A DNA stretch of 64,000 bases from RBC074 sp964470555. Lineage in GTDB: Bacteria; Acidobacteriota; Blastocatellia; RBC074. Under the pieces are notes generated by a model. That model saw only the letters and a program-made list of their open reading frames with translations, was not told the DNA's origin and made no database searches. The stretch covers positions 1-64,000 of the forward strand of contig CAYYDG010000034.1 of the NCBI GenBank assembly GCA_964470555.1, given 5' to 3'. Every line of letters begins with the position of its first letter. Position 1 is the first letter of the stretch. Below are positions 47,018 through 56,450 of this stretch, one piece after another. A program made the translations under genes and the position numbers.

Positions 47018-47968
47018 TCACGCAACGGCCCGTTTTGTTTGCGGCTGCGAGGTTCGCTCAATGATGAACTCGACTATTTCCTGAAAAGCCGCTTTCGATT
47101 CAGGAATGCCGAAGGCGACGAATACAGGCCAGACGTGGGGCAGTTTGCTCCAAATTCGCAAATCCACAACAACGCCTTGTTCGCTGGCGCGAGCGGCAAA
47201 TCGGCGCGCATCGTCCAGCAGGATTTCAGTATCGCTGACGTAAATTCGCAGTGGCGGGAATCCGCGCAGGTCTCCGTACAAAGGAGACACCAACGGTTCT
47301 TTCGGAGAAAAATCGCCGTAATACAAGCTGGCTAATTGCCCCACCATTTTTCCTGAAAGCATTGGATCAACAGGATCGTTGGTGACCAGTGATTCGCCGG
47401 TCGCGGCCAGATCCGTCCACGGCGACAGCAAAAATGCGCCTGCCGGCATGGGCAATCCGCGTTCGCGTAACGCGATCAGGGTTGCCGCAGTCAAACCGCC
47501 GCCTGCCGAATCGCCGCCTATGACTATGTTTTTGGGAGATTCGCCTTTGTCCAACAACAACCGATAACCGCCGACTGCATCTTCCAAAGCGGCGGGGAAT
47601 TTATCTTCCGGAGCCAGGCGATAATCCAGCACAAGAACTTTGGCATTGGCCGCCAACGCCAGATTGGCTGTAAAGCCGCGATGCGTTTTCGGGGAACAGG
47701 CCACATATCCGCCGCCGTGCAGGTAATACACAGTGCGTTGCATGTTGTCGGTTTCCAGCCATTCGCCGTGAACTCCCCAATCTTCAACGGGGCGCATGCT
47801 TACACCCGCGGGCAGTTTCGGACGAAGAAAATCGGGAGGCTCAAACAGCTTGCGAACGAACTTCGCTCCTTCTTCTTCCGAAACGAGTTTCAAGGCGCGT
47901 TTGCTTGCGCCGCGTTTCATTGTCAGATACACAAAAGTCGAAAACAGACGTGATTGCCAACTTGGCAT
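47018..47968 (-). CDS. Alpha/beta hydrolase, hormone-sensitive-lipase family
   Basis: A 316-aa carboxylesterase of the hormone-sensitive lipase family. The oxyanion motif HGGGYV is in YYLHGGGYVACSP, the nucleophile is in GGDSAGGGL, the acid lies in VSDTEILLDDARR and the His in LPHVWPVF. No signal peptide is evident. The ATG at 47968 follows GGAGG. It probably hydrolyses short- or medium-chain esters. It is followed upstream by an SDR gene on the same strand with a 40-bp gap. Confidence 0.9.
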   Translation of the reverse strand: MPSWQSRLFSTFVYLTMKRGASKRALKLVSEEEGAKFVRKLFEPPDFLRPKLPAGVSMRPVEDWGVHGEWLETDNMQRTVYYLHGGGYVACSPKTHRGFTANLALAANAKVLVLDYRLAPEDKFPAALEDAVGGYRLLLDKGESPKNIVIGGDSAGGGLTAATLIALRERGLPMPAGAFLLSPWTDLAATGESLVTNDPVDPMLSGKMVGQLASLYYGDFSPKEPLVSPLYGDLRGFPPLRIYVSDTEILLDDARRFAARASEQGVVVDLRIWSKLPHVWPVFVAFGIPESKAAFQEIVEFIIERTSQPQTKRAVA

Positions 47969-48008
47969 TTCATTTCCTCCGCGACGGGCATACAGGGAGT
48001 TTCCGTGC

Positions 48009-48842
48009 TTATTGAGCCATTTTTTCCAACATCTTTCCCAGTAAGTTCCAGTATCGGACCGGCATCAGCCGTTGAATCTTGTCAATCAGCCAGGCGTCCG
48101 ATCCGATCAGGACTTTTTCCTTGTCATTCAATATGCCGCGCACAATTACATCAGCGGCGGTTTCGGGCAAGGTTTTGGCCACTTTATCGAAAAACTCAAT
48201 TTCCCGCTCGACGACAGAAGGATCAACACCGGCTCCCGTGCGGGCATTACGCGCAATGTTGGTGCGAATGCCTCCGGGATGCACAGAGGTAATGGTGATG
48301 GGACTGCCTTTTAATTCGTGGCGCAACGATTCGGTGAAGCCTCGCACGGCGAATTTGCTGGTGGCATACGCCGAATGTCCCGGCGGAGCGACGATGCCGA
48401 AGACCGAAGAAATGTTGACGATGTGGCCGCGCGGTTGCTGGCGCAAAATCGGCAAAAACAATTTCGTGCCGTAAATCACTCCCCATAAATTGATCCCCAG
48501 CAACCATTCGTAATCTTCGATCGCCAGCTCTTCGGTCGTGCCTCCAAGTCCGACTCCGGCGTTGTTGATGACCAGATGCGCGCGTCCGTGTTCGGCCAAC
48601 ACTTCCTGAACAAATGCCTGCATGCGTTCGCGGTCGGAAACATCAACCACGTGAGTGGAAATTTTGACGCCGGGTTTGGCCGCCCGCTTTAAGGCAAGTT
48701 GGGCCGTTTCCTCCAGACCATTCTGGTTTACGTCGCTGATGGCCAGATGCGCGCCTTCGGCGGCCAGTCGAATCGCCAACGCGCGCCCGATGCCCGAAGC
48801 TGCGCCAGTGATGACTGCAACTGTGTTGTGATCAATTTTCAT
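48009..48842 (-). CDS. Short-chain dehydrogenase/reductase
   Basis: A 277-aa SDR. The cofactor motif is TGAASGIG, the structural NNAG motif is in VINNAGVGLGG, and the catalytic residues are Ser in NISSVFG and Tyr/Lys in YATSKFAV. A C-terminal extension with DAWLIDKIQRLMPVRYW suggests membrane association, as in retinol-dehydrogenase-like SDRs. It probably forms an operon with the esterase downstream. The substrate is unknown. Confidence 0.9.
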   Translation of the reverse strand: MKIDHNTVAVITGAASGIGRALAIRLAAEGAHLAISDVNQNGLEETAQLALKRAAKPGVKISTHVVDVSDRERMQAFVQEVLAEHGRAHLVINNAGVGLGGTTEELAIEDYEWLLGINLWGVIYGTKLFLPILRQQPRGHIVNISSVFGIVAPPGHSAYATSKFAVRGFTESLRHELKGSPITITSVHPGGIRTNIARNARTGAGVDPSVVEREIEFFDKVAKTLPETAADVIVRGILNDKEKVLIGSDAWLIDKIQRLMPVRYWNLLGKMLEKMAQ

Positions 48843-49071
48843 AAACGTTCGTGAGAGGCCGCAGAATCAGCGGATCAAGATGAAACTTACAGCACTGAAT
48901 TTACCCGCAAGCTGCGATTGTCGCAATGTGGAAGAGAGTTTTCTGGCAAAGGGGAACTTCTTTTGTGAGGGTGGGGTCTAAGCCCGCGAATTTTCATTTC
49001 CACGATGCGCTTGATTCGGCTGCACACGCATCATCCATTCAGACAATTCAATTTCTTCGGAGGTGAGTGTT

Positions 49072-49869
49072 ATGAATCCGTTTGCTCGGATGATTTTGAC
49101 GGAAAGTTTTGACTTCGTCGCAGGACTGGCCGGTTCGTTTGCGCTGGCATTGCAGGACGGCAATCCCAATGTGATGCCGTCTTCGTTGATGGACTGGTTG
49201 CGAACCATGAGCTGGTACGGCATCGGCGTGATGATTGTGCTGACGATCATGTCCATCTATTCCATCGCGGTAATGCTGGAAAGGTATCTGACCTTTAGTG
49301 CGGCCACCAAACAATCGCGCGAATTCGCCCCGCGCGTCGCGGAAATGCTGCGTTCGGCGCATCTCGAAGAAGCCATCAAGCTGACGCAACATTATCGTCG
49401 CAGCCATCTGGCCGTTGTCGTCAATTCCGGTTTGCAGGAACTGGCTTCGCGTCGCGCGGGAAGCGCCGCCCTGAGTTCCGGGCGGCAGATGCGCAAAGTC
49501 AAACGCGCATTGCGCCGAGCCGCCGCTGTCAAAAGCGCCGAATTGCATCGCGGGTTGTCCAGTCTGGCGACCATCGGTTCGACGGCCCCGTTTGTCGGAT
49601 TGTTCGGAACCGTGATTGGCATCATTGACGCCTTTCACAAGATGAATCAGTTGGAAACGGCCGGGTTCAGCGCCATTGCCGGAGGCATTTCCGAAGCCTT
49701 GATCGCCACGGCGTTCGGCTTGTTGGTGGCGATTCCGGCAGTCTGGATGTTCAATTACTTCATCAGCCGCATCAGTCGCTTTTCCGTTGAAATGAACAAC
49801 TCGGCGGATGAACTGGTGGATTTCTTTTTGCAGCAACAGGAAGCGGAAGAAGCACTGCGAGTCAATTGA
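49072..49869 (+). CDS. MotA/TolQ/ExbB proton channel family protein
   Basis: A 265-aa inner-membrane protein with the ExbB/TolQ pattern: a first helix near residues 40-62, a long cytoplasmic region, and two further helices (about 160-185 and 205-230) with TIGSTAPFVGLFGTVIGII and the following ISEALIATAFGLLVAIPAV. It should form a proton channel that energises TonB or a Tol system. No ExbD or TonB gene follows. The ATG at 49072 lies eight bases after GGAGG; an upstream in-frame GTG is less likely. Confidence 0.92.
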   Translation: MNPFARMILTESFDFVAGLAGSFALALQDGNPNVMPSSLMDWLRTMSWYGIGVMIVLTIMSIYSIAVMLERYLTFSAATKQSREFAPRVAEMLRSAHLEEAIKLTQHYRRSHLAVVVNSGLQELASRRAGSAALSSGRQMRKVKRALRRAAAVKSAELHRGLSSLATIGSTAPFVGLFGTVIGIIDAFHKMNQLETAGFSAIAGGISEALIATAFGLLVAIPAVWMFNYFISRISRFSVEMNNSADELVDFFLQQQEAEEALRVN

Positions 49870-49954
49870 ATGCAATTCTGTCTTGGACGGTTCTGACTGG
49901 GAATATCAGAATCCTCGTGACAGATGGCAATGGTTTAGGCGATAAAGCACTGCC

Positions 49955-51301
49955 GTGTTCAAAAATCTGACAATCAACAAATCTGAAATTGGATCAGACG
50001 ATTCGATTGGTTTCTCCGCCGCTGCTCAAACTCATAAGTCGTACCGAATCAGTTTTGGTTTTTCGCGCTGGGGCGAGGCGTTTCGCGTTGCCGCCAGCGC
50101 GATTCTGGCCAATCGGCTGAGGTCGAGTTTGACCATTATCGGCGTGGTGATTGGCGTCGCCGTCGTGACCTTTGTCGCCGCGTTGTTGGAAGGCGCGCAG
50201 AATTACATCAAACAAACTGCCTCAGAACTCGGTCCCGGAATCGTTCGCATTGATAAAGCCTCGTTTCAGGATTTTCTGGGTGACGCGCAATCCTTTGCCG
50301 AAGCTCTGGCCAAACGCCCTGACATCACCATTGAAGACATCGCTGGTCTGCGCCAACGCATCGGCGACCGCCTGGAAGTAGGCGCGCAAATAGACGCCGC
50401 GCTTCCGGCTCAACGCGGCAACAATTCTTTGCAGGGAATCGCCGTACAGGGAGTGAGCGCCAACATCGCCGCGCTTTCGACGATCAAGATCGTTCGCGGG
50501 CGAGAACTGACCGACTTCGACGACGAAAATCGTCGCTCGGTCTGCGTCATCGGTTCGGACGTGGACGAACTTCTCTTTCCAGACCGCGAAGCCCTTGGGC
50601 AACTCATCAAACTAGGTTCCGCTGAATATGAAGTCATAGGTGTCGCCGCTCCGCGCGGTTCTTCCTTCGGCGCTTCGCAGGATGGATTTGTGCAGATTCC
50701 GCTGGGGACATTTGCCAAAGTCTTTGGCGCGCGTTCGCGTTCGATTGCGATGTTGGTGAAAGCCAAACCCGGTGTAGATGTTCCGAACGAGCAGGTCGAG
50801 GAAATTGCCCGCTTCGGCATGCGCACTCAGCGGCGATTGAGTTACAGCGACAGCGATAATTTCAGCATCATCACTGCAAAAAGCGTCGAGGCCGTGACTG
50901 GATTGCTGACGCGCATTGTCGGTTCGGTGCTGTATCCATTGACGGGAATTGCTCTGGCGGTAGGTGGCATTGTCGTGATGAATATGATGCTGGCTTCGGT
51001 GACGGAGCGAACACGCGAAATCGGAATTCGACTGGCGATTGGCGCTCGGCGCAAAGACATTCTGGCGCAGTTCCTGTTGGAATCTTCGCTGCTGACCCTG
51101 GCAGGCGGTTTGGTCGGAATGATGATTTCCAGCGGGCTGGTTTGGGTGTCAGCCAAACTGAGTGGCTTTCCTATCGCCATGCCGCTGTGGGCCTTGTTTG
51201 CGGCGGTGCTGATTTCCTGTGTCGTTGGAATCGTTTTTGGAGTTTTTCCTGCTCGCCGTGCTTCGCGGTTGAGTCCGATTGAAGCGTTGAGGAAGGAATA
51301 G
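49955..51301 (+). CDS. MacB/FtsX-type ABC transporter permease (first of two)
   Basis: A 448-aa permease with a cytoplasmic N-terminus of about 45 residues, an N-terminal helix in RLRSSLTIIGVVIGVAVVTFVAALL, a MacB-type periplasmic domain (about 70-320) and three C-terminal helices, including MMLASVTERTREIGIRLAIGARR. Such permeases work with an ATPase in export or mechanotransmission. The start is taken at GTG 49955 but no ribosome-binding site is obvious, so the N-terminus is uncertain. It is followed 87 bp later by a second permease; no ATPase is adjacent. Confidence 0.88.
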   Translation: MFKNLTINKSEIGSDDSIGFSAAAQTHKSYRISFGFSRWGEAFRVAASAILANRLRSSLTIIGVVIGVAVVTFVAALLEGAQNYIKQTASELGPGIVRIDKASFQDFLGDAQSFAEALAKRPDITIEDIAGLRQRIGDRLEVGAQIDAALPAQRGNNSLQGIAVQGVSANIAALSTIKIVRGRELTDFDDENRRSVCVIGSDVDELLFPDREALGQLIKLGSAEYEVIGVAAPRGSSFGASQDGFVQIPLGTFAKVFGARSRSIAMLVKAKPGVDVPNEQVEEIARFGMRTQRRLSYSDSDNFSIITAKSVEAVTGLLTRIVGSVLYPLTGIALAVGGIVVMNMMLASVTERTREIGIRLAIGARRKDILAQFLLESSLLTLAGGLVGMMISSGLVWVSAKLSGFPIAMPLWALFAAVLISCVVGIVFGVFPARRASRLSPIEALRKE

Positions 51302-51387
51302 GTGATAGGTGGCAGGTGACAGCTTGCAGTTCAAAGGCGAGGTAAGTTGTAGCGCTTGTCACCTAAAACCTACCCCCCCTAAAAAAT
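51302..51387. repeat. AGGTGACA inverted repeat between the two permeases
   Basis: TAGGTGGCAGGTGACAG on the left is answered by TTGTCACCTAAAACCTA on the right, giving a hairpin across most of the 86-bp spacer. The word style matches the window's other intergenic repeats. Confidence 0.65.
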
Positions 51388-52650
51388 ATGCAAACACAGA
51401 TTTTCAAAGACATCGTTATCACCGTGTTCGACAGTTTGCGAACGCACAAATTGCGTTCAGCGCTGACGTTGCTGGGCGTGGTCATCGGCACGGCGGTTGT
51501 GGTCATGGTCGGATCTGTGTTGACCGGATTGTCGGCTCGAGTTGCCGCCGTCAGCGAAAAAAGCGCGCCCAACGCCATTTACTTCACGAAGGAAGAAAAG
51601 ATCGGGCCTTCGTTTCGACGACCTTCCGCCGAAGAGCGCCAACGCAAAGACCTGACTTATGAAGACGCTTTGGCCGTAGCGGCGCTCGACAAACCGCAAG
51701 CCGTTTCGCCGCAGAAAATTCGCGGCAGTTACGGCCCGTCGGCAAACAAGGCTTCGATGACGGCGCGTGGCCGCGAAGCTATCAACCCTTTGATTCTGGG
51801 TGTCTGGGAAAACTTCCCCGACATAGTTTCGGTCAGCGTCGAACGCGGCAGATTTTTTACCTACGCCGAGCGCGTCAATCGCGTCCAGGTCTGCGTCATC
51901 GGGCAGGGAATCGCTTCGCAGTTGTTTGAGGAAACCGATCCTGTGGATCAGGACGTGCGAATAGATGGCCGCGTTTATCGAGTGGTTGGCGTGCTGACCA
52001 AAGCTTCCGGCGAAGGAGTCATCGGCAGCGACGAACTGGATGAACGCATTGTTTATGCTCCGTTTGAAACCATCGCCAAACAGTGCCCGGAAATCGAAGG
52101 CGTTGCGATTGTCGTGCGCGCTCCTTCGGGAAAAGTGGACGAAGTTATCGAACAGGTGACGACGACACTCCGCATTCGCCGCAACGTTCCGAGCGGAGCC
52201 GAAAACAATTTCGGCGCAAACCGAGCCGAGCAGGTGTTTGAAGTCGTGCAGCAAATCATCGTCGCGCTGGCGGCGCTGGTCGTGCCGATTGCGCTGGCTG
52301 GTTTGTTGGTTGGTGGCGTGGGCGTGATGAACATCATGCTGGTTTCTGTGACCGAACGTTCGCCGGAAATCGGCATCCGGCGGGCGTTGGGCGCTCGCCG
52401 CCGAGACGTGTTGGCGCAGTTTCTGATCGAAGCCGCAACTTTGACCGGCTTTGGCGGATTGATTGGCATCGCGCTTGGTTTTTTATTTGCGCTGGCGCTT
52501 CAGTTCATAGTCAATTTTCCTGCTGCGGTTCCGTTGTGGGCGATTCTGGCAGGTTTTCTGACTTCGACTTCGGTGGGATTGATTGCCGGAATGTGGCCGG
52601 CCGTCAGAGCCTCTCGCCTGGACCCTGTCGTTGCCATTCGCGGCGAATGA
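51388..52650 (+). CDS. MacB/FtsX-type ABC transporter permease (second of two)
   Basis: A 420-aa permease with the same architecture as the preceding gene: helix 1 in LRSALTLLGVVIGTAVVVMVGSVL, a periplasmic MacB domain, and three C-terminal helices with MLVSVTERSPEIGIRRALGARRRD. Together the two could form a heterodimeric transporter. It is convergent with the LanB gene, 23 bp away. A link between this transporter and lanthipeptide export is possible by proximity only. Confidence 0.9.
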   Translation: MQTQIFKDIVITVFDSLRTHKLRSALTLLGVVIGTAVVVMVGSVLTGLSARVAAVSEKSAPNAIYFTKEEKIGPSFRRPSAEERQRKDLTYEDALAVAALDKPQAVSPQKIRGSYGPSANKASMTARGREAINPLILGVWENFPDIVSVSVERGRFFTYAERVNRVQVCVIGQGIASQLFEETDPVDQDVRIDGRVYRVVGVLTKASGEGVIGSDELDERIVYAPFETIAKQCPEIEGVAIVVRAPSGKVDEVIEQVTTTLRIRRNVPSGAENNFGANRAEQVFEVVQQIIVALAALVVPIALAGLLVGGVGVMNIMLVSVTERSPEIGIRRALGARRRDVLAQFLIEAATLTGFGGLIGIALGFLFALALQFIVNFPAAVPLWAILAGFLTSTSVGLIAGMWPAVRASRLDPVVAIRGE

Positions 52651-52673
52651 GATGGTTCGCCGCCGATGGTTTA

Positions 52674-55600
52674 CTAGCTCTTTGACAGTTGAGACTCGCG
52701 CTCTTGTTGCGAAATGTGCCAACGTGCCAACCAATCGTACAAAACCATTTCCTGGGCGCGCTGGCGAATGCGCAATAAATGGTTGGCATGCATGTGCAGA
52801 TAGCTGAAAGAAAGGTCGGGCAGTGAATGAGCCAATCGCCCGTTTTCCCAGGCCGCTCGCAATTCGGCGGCAATCGGTTTCATGCGTTCGGAACGCCGAG
52901 CCAAGGCTGAAAGTCCGCCGGCCAAGGGGTGGTCTTCGCGCCAAACCGGCGACAACAAATCAGAAATCTGTTTTCGCTCCTGGCGATAGCGTGCGCTCAG
53001 TTCTGCGTGTAGCCGATCATCGGCCTGAAACTCGCGCAAAAAATTCCGTCGCGCCCATTTGAAGACGTTCGTTCTGACAGGCAAATCAAATCCCAGGTCT
53101 GTCAGCAAACGGTTCATTCCACACAAGGCCAGACGAAATCGGGCATCGCTGCCGGTTTCGCCACCAATCCCGGATTCCAGAATTTCAATCACTGCTTCGC
53201 TGTCAACGTGGAACAGTTGTTCAGTCAGTGTCAATCCTTCCATTCCGCCGTAACGTTCAAGCTCCGGCTCGTATGTGTCGAGTTGCAGACGCCGGATTGC
53301 GCCATTGGCCAGCGAGTCATGCAGTTCCGCATAAAGCATTGGGCAGATTTCGCCCATCAGGTCTTGTGGACGCCCATGGAATCGAACGCGCAGATGCCAA
53401 TCAGGATCTCCATAACGCACAAAAAACCAACGATCGGCCAATCCTTCGTTCAAGACTCGGCGCGCCAGAGGGCCAACAATGTCGCGCAACACCCGGTCAA
53501 CTTCCGCGGGACCGCAATAGATTTTGGCGTACAGCCATTCGGAACCCGGAGCGAAACGTCGCCGAATTACCGGGACTTGTCGCGCAATTTGGACAATGTC
53601 GGATTGTGAGTTAAAGCCGTCTTCCTTTGCGGTGGTTGTTTCAGCAAAGGGTTTGCGCACGAAGGGAACCACAAGCTCGTGGGCGTATGCGCCATCGGGG
53701 CCTTGGGCACAGGCCTGTTCCGGCGCAGGCCAGAACTCCTGTAAAACAATTGATTCACGGCCTTTCACCAGTCGCGCAAACGATTCCAGGCAGAGGATGT
53801 TTTCCAAATCCAGCGGCAAGGTATTGTCAAAATCTGACAGTACAACCCAGCGCGGCAGTTTGTGATTCATGCGCCAGCGACGCATCAGGCGAAACAATTC
53901 GGCATCCTGCGCTTGTTTGAGGAAATCGAAGTCTGATTGTTGAAACAGCCAGCGCGCTTTGGCCAATACCAGGCGTCCGTAAGTCACGCGAGGTAAAAAC
54001 GGCGCAGATTCCATCGCTCCCCAACGCCATCCCAGGTCCACGGCCAGATTTTGCTCCTGCATTTCACACAAAAAGTTGTAGAGCGGAGAACTTTCGCGCC
54101 GCCAGTTGTGCGCGCAAGTGAGGCGAGGCAGAACTTCACAATCAAGTTGCCGCGAACGCAGGATCAATCGCCCATCGCTTTCCGAAAGCAACAGATCAGT
54201 TATTGGCAGTTGCCGTTCAGGCGGCGCGCCTGAAGCTCCGAGATAGGCAATTTCGTATTCTCGCAAGACCGGGCGAGACAGTATGTTCCCAATGCGCCCT
54301 TCTGGCAGATGTGTGATTTCAAAAAACACTTTGTCCGGTTGTGAAGCTTCTTCCGCGCGCAGGTGCTCACGGACGGCTTGCGTCAGGCCGTCGTCCGCGT
54401 GACAAAAGCGCCCGATCATGCGCGCACCGGAAGGCCCTCCAATATATTGCGGATGGAATTGAAATGCTCCGGCTGCCAGGGCGGCTTCGGATTCCGCAGC
54501 CAACGTTCCACATACCTCAAAGGCGTCAGGCAATGGCAGCGGTTCAGCAATCTGCAATGCCTGAACGTCTTGTTCGGTAAGTTCCATGACGTGATCGCCG
54601 TTTTGCCAGATTTTTGCCAGACGGCGAAGCAGAAAATTATCGCGCGTTTCCAACTCTCTGGAGACGCTCTTGCCTGTGGGAAAAGGCAGATTGCGTAACA
54701 GCGGAGGCATGACGTTGGCGTTGGCATTTCCGGCGGGGAAACCTATTCCCAATTCGTTGTCGAGCGCTTCGACCAATGGGACTTCGCGCGATTCGTAACG
54801 AGCGCTGAACGCTTCGCGAAAACGCGACAGGTCATCCTTGCGCTGAGCGCCGGACAAGCCATGCAGTAACGCTACGCTGCGCCCGATTTCCTCTAACACA
54901 GGCTGTCCCAGTTCTGCGCTCGCGGCATTTCTGATCAAATCTACCTGGAATAATCTGGGCAAATCCGCCTGCACTGGCAATGCGGATAATTTATCGGCGA
55001 TTGCGCGATAGCGGGCAGGCTCTATGCCAGGCCCTTGAACATCCATCTGTTTAAGTTCGCCAGCAACCTCCGTCAATGTTTTTGTCACTTTGCTGTCGGG
55101 CAAAATAACTGCCAGTTGATTCAGAATCTGATTTAGTGGCTCGGCTCCTGTCACGGGCAAGGCAAATTCCGGCACCAGAAGCTGATCCTCAATCAATTGC
55201 GCGATATAGTTTTCAGCCTCTGCCATAGAAATTTCATCGTTGACCAGCTTGGCGGCCAGGTCGCCGCGAAGCGCCCCATGGCCAGCCAGTTCCAGAACTG
55301 TCGTGAGAGCCTCATCCAACTCGACCCCGACCAGATAGTAGTTTCGCGCTTTTCCTCTGACGCGGGCTTCGAGATAGCGAACCTGTCCGGCAGCCCGATA
55401 TAAGCTGGAGTTTGTGCGATAGCGCAGGTGTTGGCTCAGGCGCTGGTCTTGTGTCAGGGCGTCGAGCAGCGCAAACAGATAATCCATGTCCAGACGTGTG
55501 TGGCGTTGTGTTTGCGACGCGACTGACAGTCGCGTCGTGTCGCCAATTTTTCCCATCGAAATGCCTGCAAACAATCCGAATGGCGTGGCGCGATTTGTCA

Positions 55601-55958
55601 TACGCGCAAAATAACGGACCAGCGCCTCTTCGATCCGGCGTCCTTTTTTGCTGTCGGGATCGCGTTCCCACGACTCCAGAAATTCATCCAGGTCTGGTGA
55701 GGCAAGAAAGATCGCTTCGCGTGTTTCGGCACGAGCCAGCCAGTTGCGAAGCCCTTCTCGCAAGCAGGCACGGTCTGCCGCCAACGCCTCTGGCAAAGCG
55801 GTTGCGTCCGTATCCAGACTGGTAACAGACAAATTGGCTCCCCACTGGTAATAAAGCTGTTGCGACAATGCGGGTGTGCGCATGACGAAAAAGTCTGCGG
55901 ACTGATGCGCCGAAATCGAAGGTTGAGAAGATGTCGCTGACTTCGCTGAAATTGCCAT
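52674..55958 (-). CDS. lanB: Full-length lantibiotic dehydratase LanB
   Basis: A 1094-aa class I lanthipeptide dehydratase. The N-terminal glutamylation domain (about 25-760) has RTPALS near residue 27 and RMTNRATPFG (Arg119, Arg123, Thr125), matching catalytic residues of NisB. The C-terminal elimination domain, the thiopeptide-type/SpaB_C region (about 800-1080), begins EWLYAKIYCG and contains FFVRYGDPDWHLRVRF with the expected His. It should glutamylate Ser residues with Glu-tRNA and eliminate them to dehydroalanine. The start at ATG 55958 is uncertain; the frame opens at 56045. It follows the precursor gene lanA on the same strand; no LanC is adjacent. Confidence 0.93.
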   Translation of the reverse strand: MAISAKSATSSQPSISAHQSADFFVMRTPALSQQLYYQWGANLSVTSLDTDATALPEALAADRACLREGLRNWLARAETREAIFLASPDLDEFLESWERDPDSKKGRRIEEALVRYFARMTNRATPFGLFAGISMGKIGDTTRLSVASQTQRHTRLDMDYLFALLDALTQDQRLSQHLRYRTNSSLYRAAGQVRYLEARVRGKARNYYLVGVELDEALTTVLELAGHGALRGDLAAKLVNDEISMAEAENYIAQLIEDQLLVPEFALPVTGAEPLNQILNQLAVILPDSKVTKTLTEVAGELKQMDVQGPGIEPARYRAIADKLSALPVQADLPRLFQVDLIRNAASAELGQPVLEEIGRSVALLHGLSGAQRKDDLSRFREAFSARYESREVPLVEALDNELGIGFPAGNANANVMPPLLRNLPFPTGKSVSRELETRDNFLLRRLAKIWQNGDHVMELTEQDVQALQIAEPLPLPDAFEVCGTLAAESEAALAAGAFQFHPQYIGGPSGARMIGRFCHADDGLTQAVREHLRAEEASQPDKVFFEITHLPEGRIGNILSRPVLREYEIAYLGASGAPPERQLPITDLLLSESDGRLILRSRQLDCEVLPRLTCAHNWRRESSPLYNFLCEMQEQNLAVDLGWRWGAMESAPFLPRVTYGRLVLAKARWLFQQSDFDFLKQAQDAELFRLMRRWRMNHKLPRWVVLSDFDNTLPLDLENILCLESFARLVKGRESIVLQEFWPAPEQACAQGPDGAYAHELVVPFVRKPFAETTTAKEDGFNSQSDIVQIARQVPVIRRRFAPGSEWLYAKIYCGPAEVDRVLRDIVGPLARRVLNEGLADRWFFVRYGDPDWHLRVRFHGRPQDLMGEICPMLYAELHDSLANGAIRRLQLDTYEPELERYGGMEGLTLTEQLFHVDSEAVIEILESGIGGETGSDARFRLALCGMNRLLTDLGFDLPVRTNVFKWARRNFLREFQADDRLHAELSARYRQERKQISDLLSPVWREDHPLAGGLSALARRSERMKPIAAELRAAWENGRLAHSLPDLSFSYLHMHANHLLRIRQRAQEMVLYDWLARWHISQQERESQLSKS

Positions 55959-56072
55959 AACCTTTATCCGAGATTTGCAGAGAAGTTCGATAAAACGCGA
56001 TGCCAATTGACTGCGTAAAATGGTTCTTCCGCAGGCAATCGGCATCGTCTGATTTTTTGCTTCGCCATCAGG

Positions 56073-56264
56073 CTATTTATTCAGCATGCTGCAATATCGC
56101 CCGCAACCTGATCCCCCGCCAATGGGGCTGGCGCCTTTGACCTTGTCGCCATCCTGCACTTCCAGGTCAGCGAGAGTTTCCTTCTTGATGGACAAACCTT
56201 TTGTGGTTTTACCTTTGGTTTTTTTGGTTTTTTCCGTAATCGGTTTAGCTTCTTTCTTGTTCAT
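56073..56264 (-). CDS. lanA: Lanthipeptide-like precursor peptide
   Basis: A 63-aa peptide just upstream of lanB. The Lys/Thr-rich N-terminus is followed by the leader motif LSIKKETLADLEVQD (residues 24-38), similar to class I precursors with an LxLxKxT pattern, then DKVKGA near the leader/core boundary. The putative core ASPIGGGSGCGRYCSMLNK (45-63) has three Ser (46, 52, 59), two Cys (54, 58) and no Thr. LanB could make dehydroalanines that add to the Cys residues. A good AAAGGAAA ribosome-binding site lies eight bases before the ATG. It is too short for a domain match, so function rests on context. Confidence 0.88.
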   Translation of the reverse strand: MNKKEAKPITEKTKKTKGKTTKGLSIKKETLADLEVQDGDKVKGASPIGGGSGCGRYCSMLNK

Positions 56265-56363
56265 AATTGAGTTTCCTTTCTGTGATAAAAAGTTGAATTT
56301 GATTGGCGATTAAGTTCCGCCATCAACCAAGGCGTAAACCGACGGTAAAAACTATCATCACGG

Positions 56364-56388
56364 AAAATTTTTTATTCGTAAAAATTTT
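56364..56388. promoter_or_regulatory. AT-rich inverted repeat upstream of lanA
   Basis: Arms AAAATTTTT (56364-56372) and AAAAATTTT (56380-56388) are perfect reverse complements separated by seven bases. They lie about 100 bases before the lanA start and could be an operator or a hairpin. Confidence 0.45.
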
Positions 56389-56419
56389 CGACGCTCAAAA
56401 AGAAAATGGACTCGCTCTG

Positions 56420-56450
56420 ATAATAAGAGGCGTGAGTTTTCATGTGTCAG
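56420..56450 (-). promoter_or_regulatory. Weak candidate promoter of lanA
   Basis: On the minus strand CTGACA (56450-56445) and TATTAT (56425-56420) each match five of six consensus bases, but the spacer is 19 bases, longer than the preferred 17. Confidence 0.25.
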
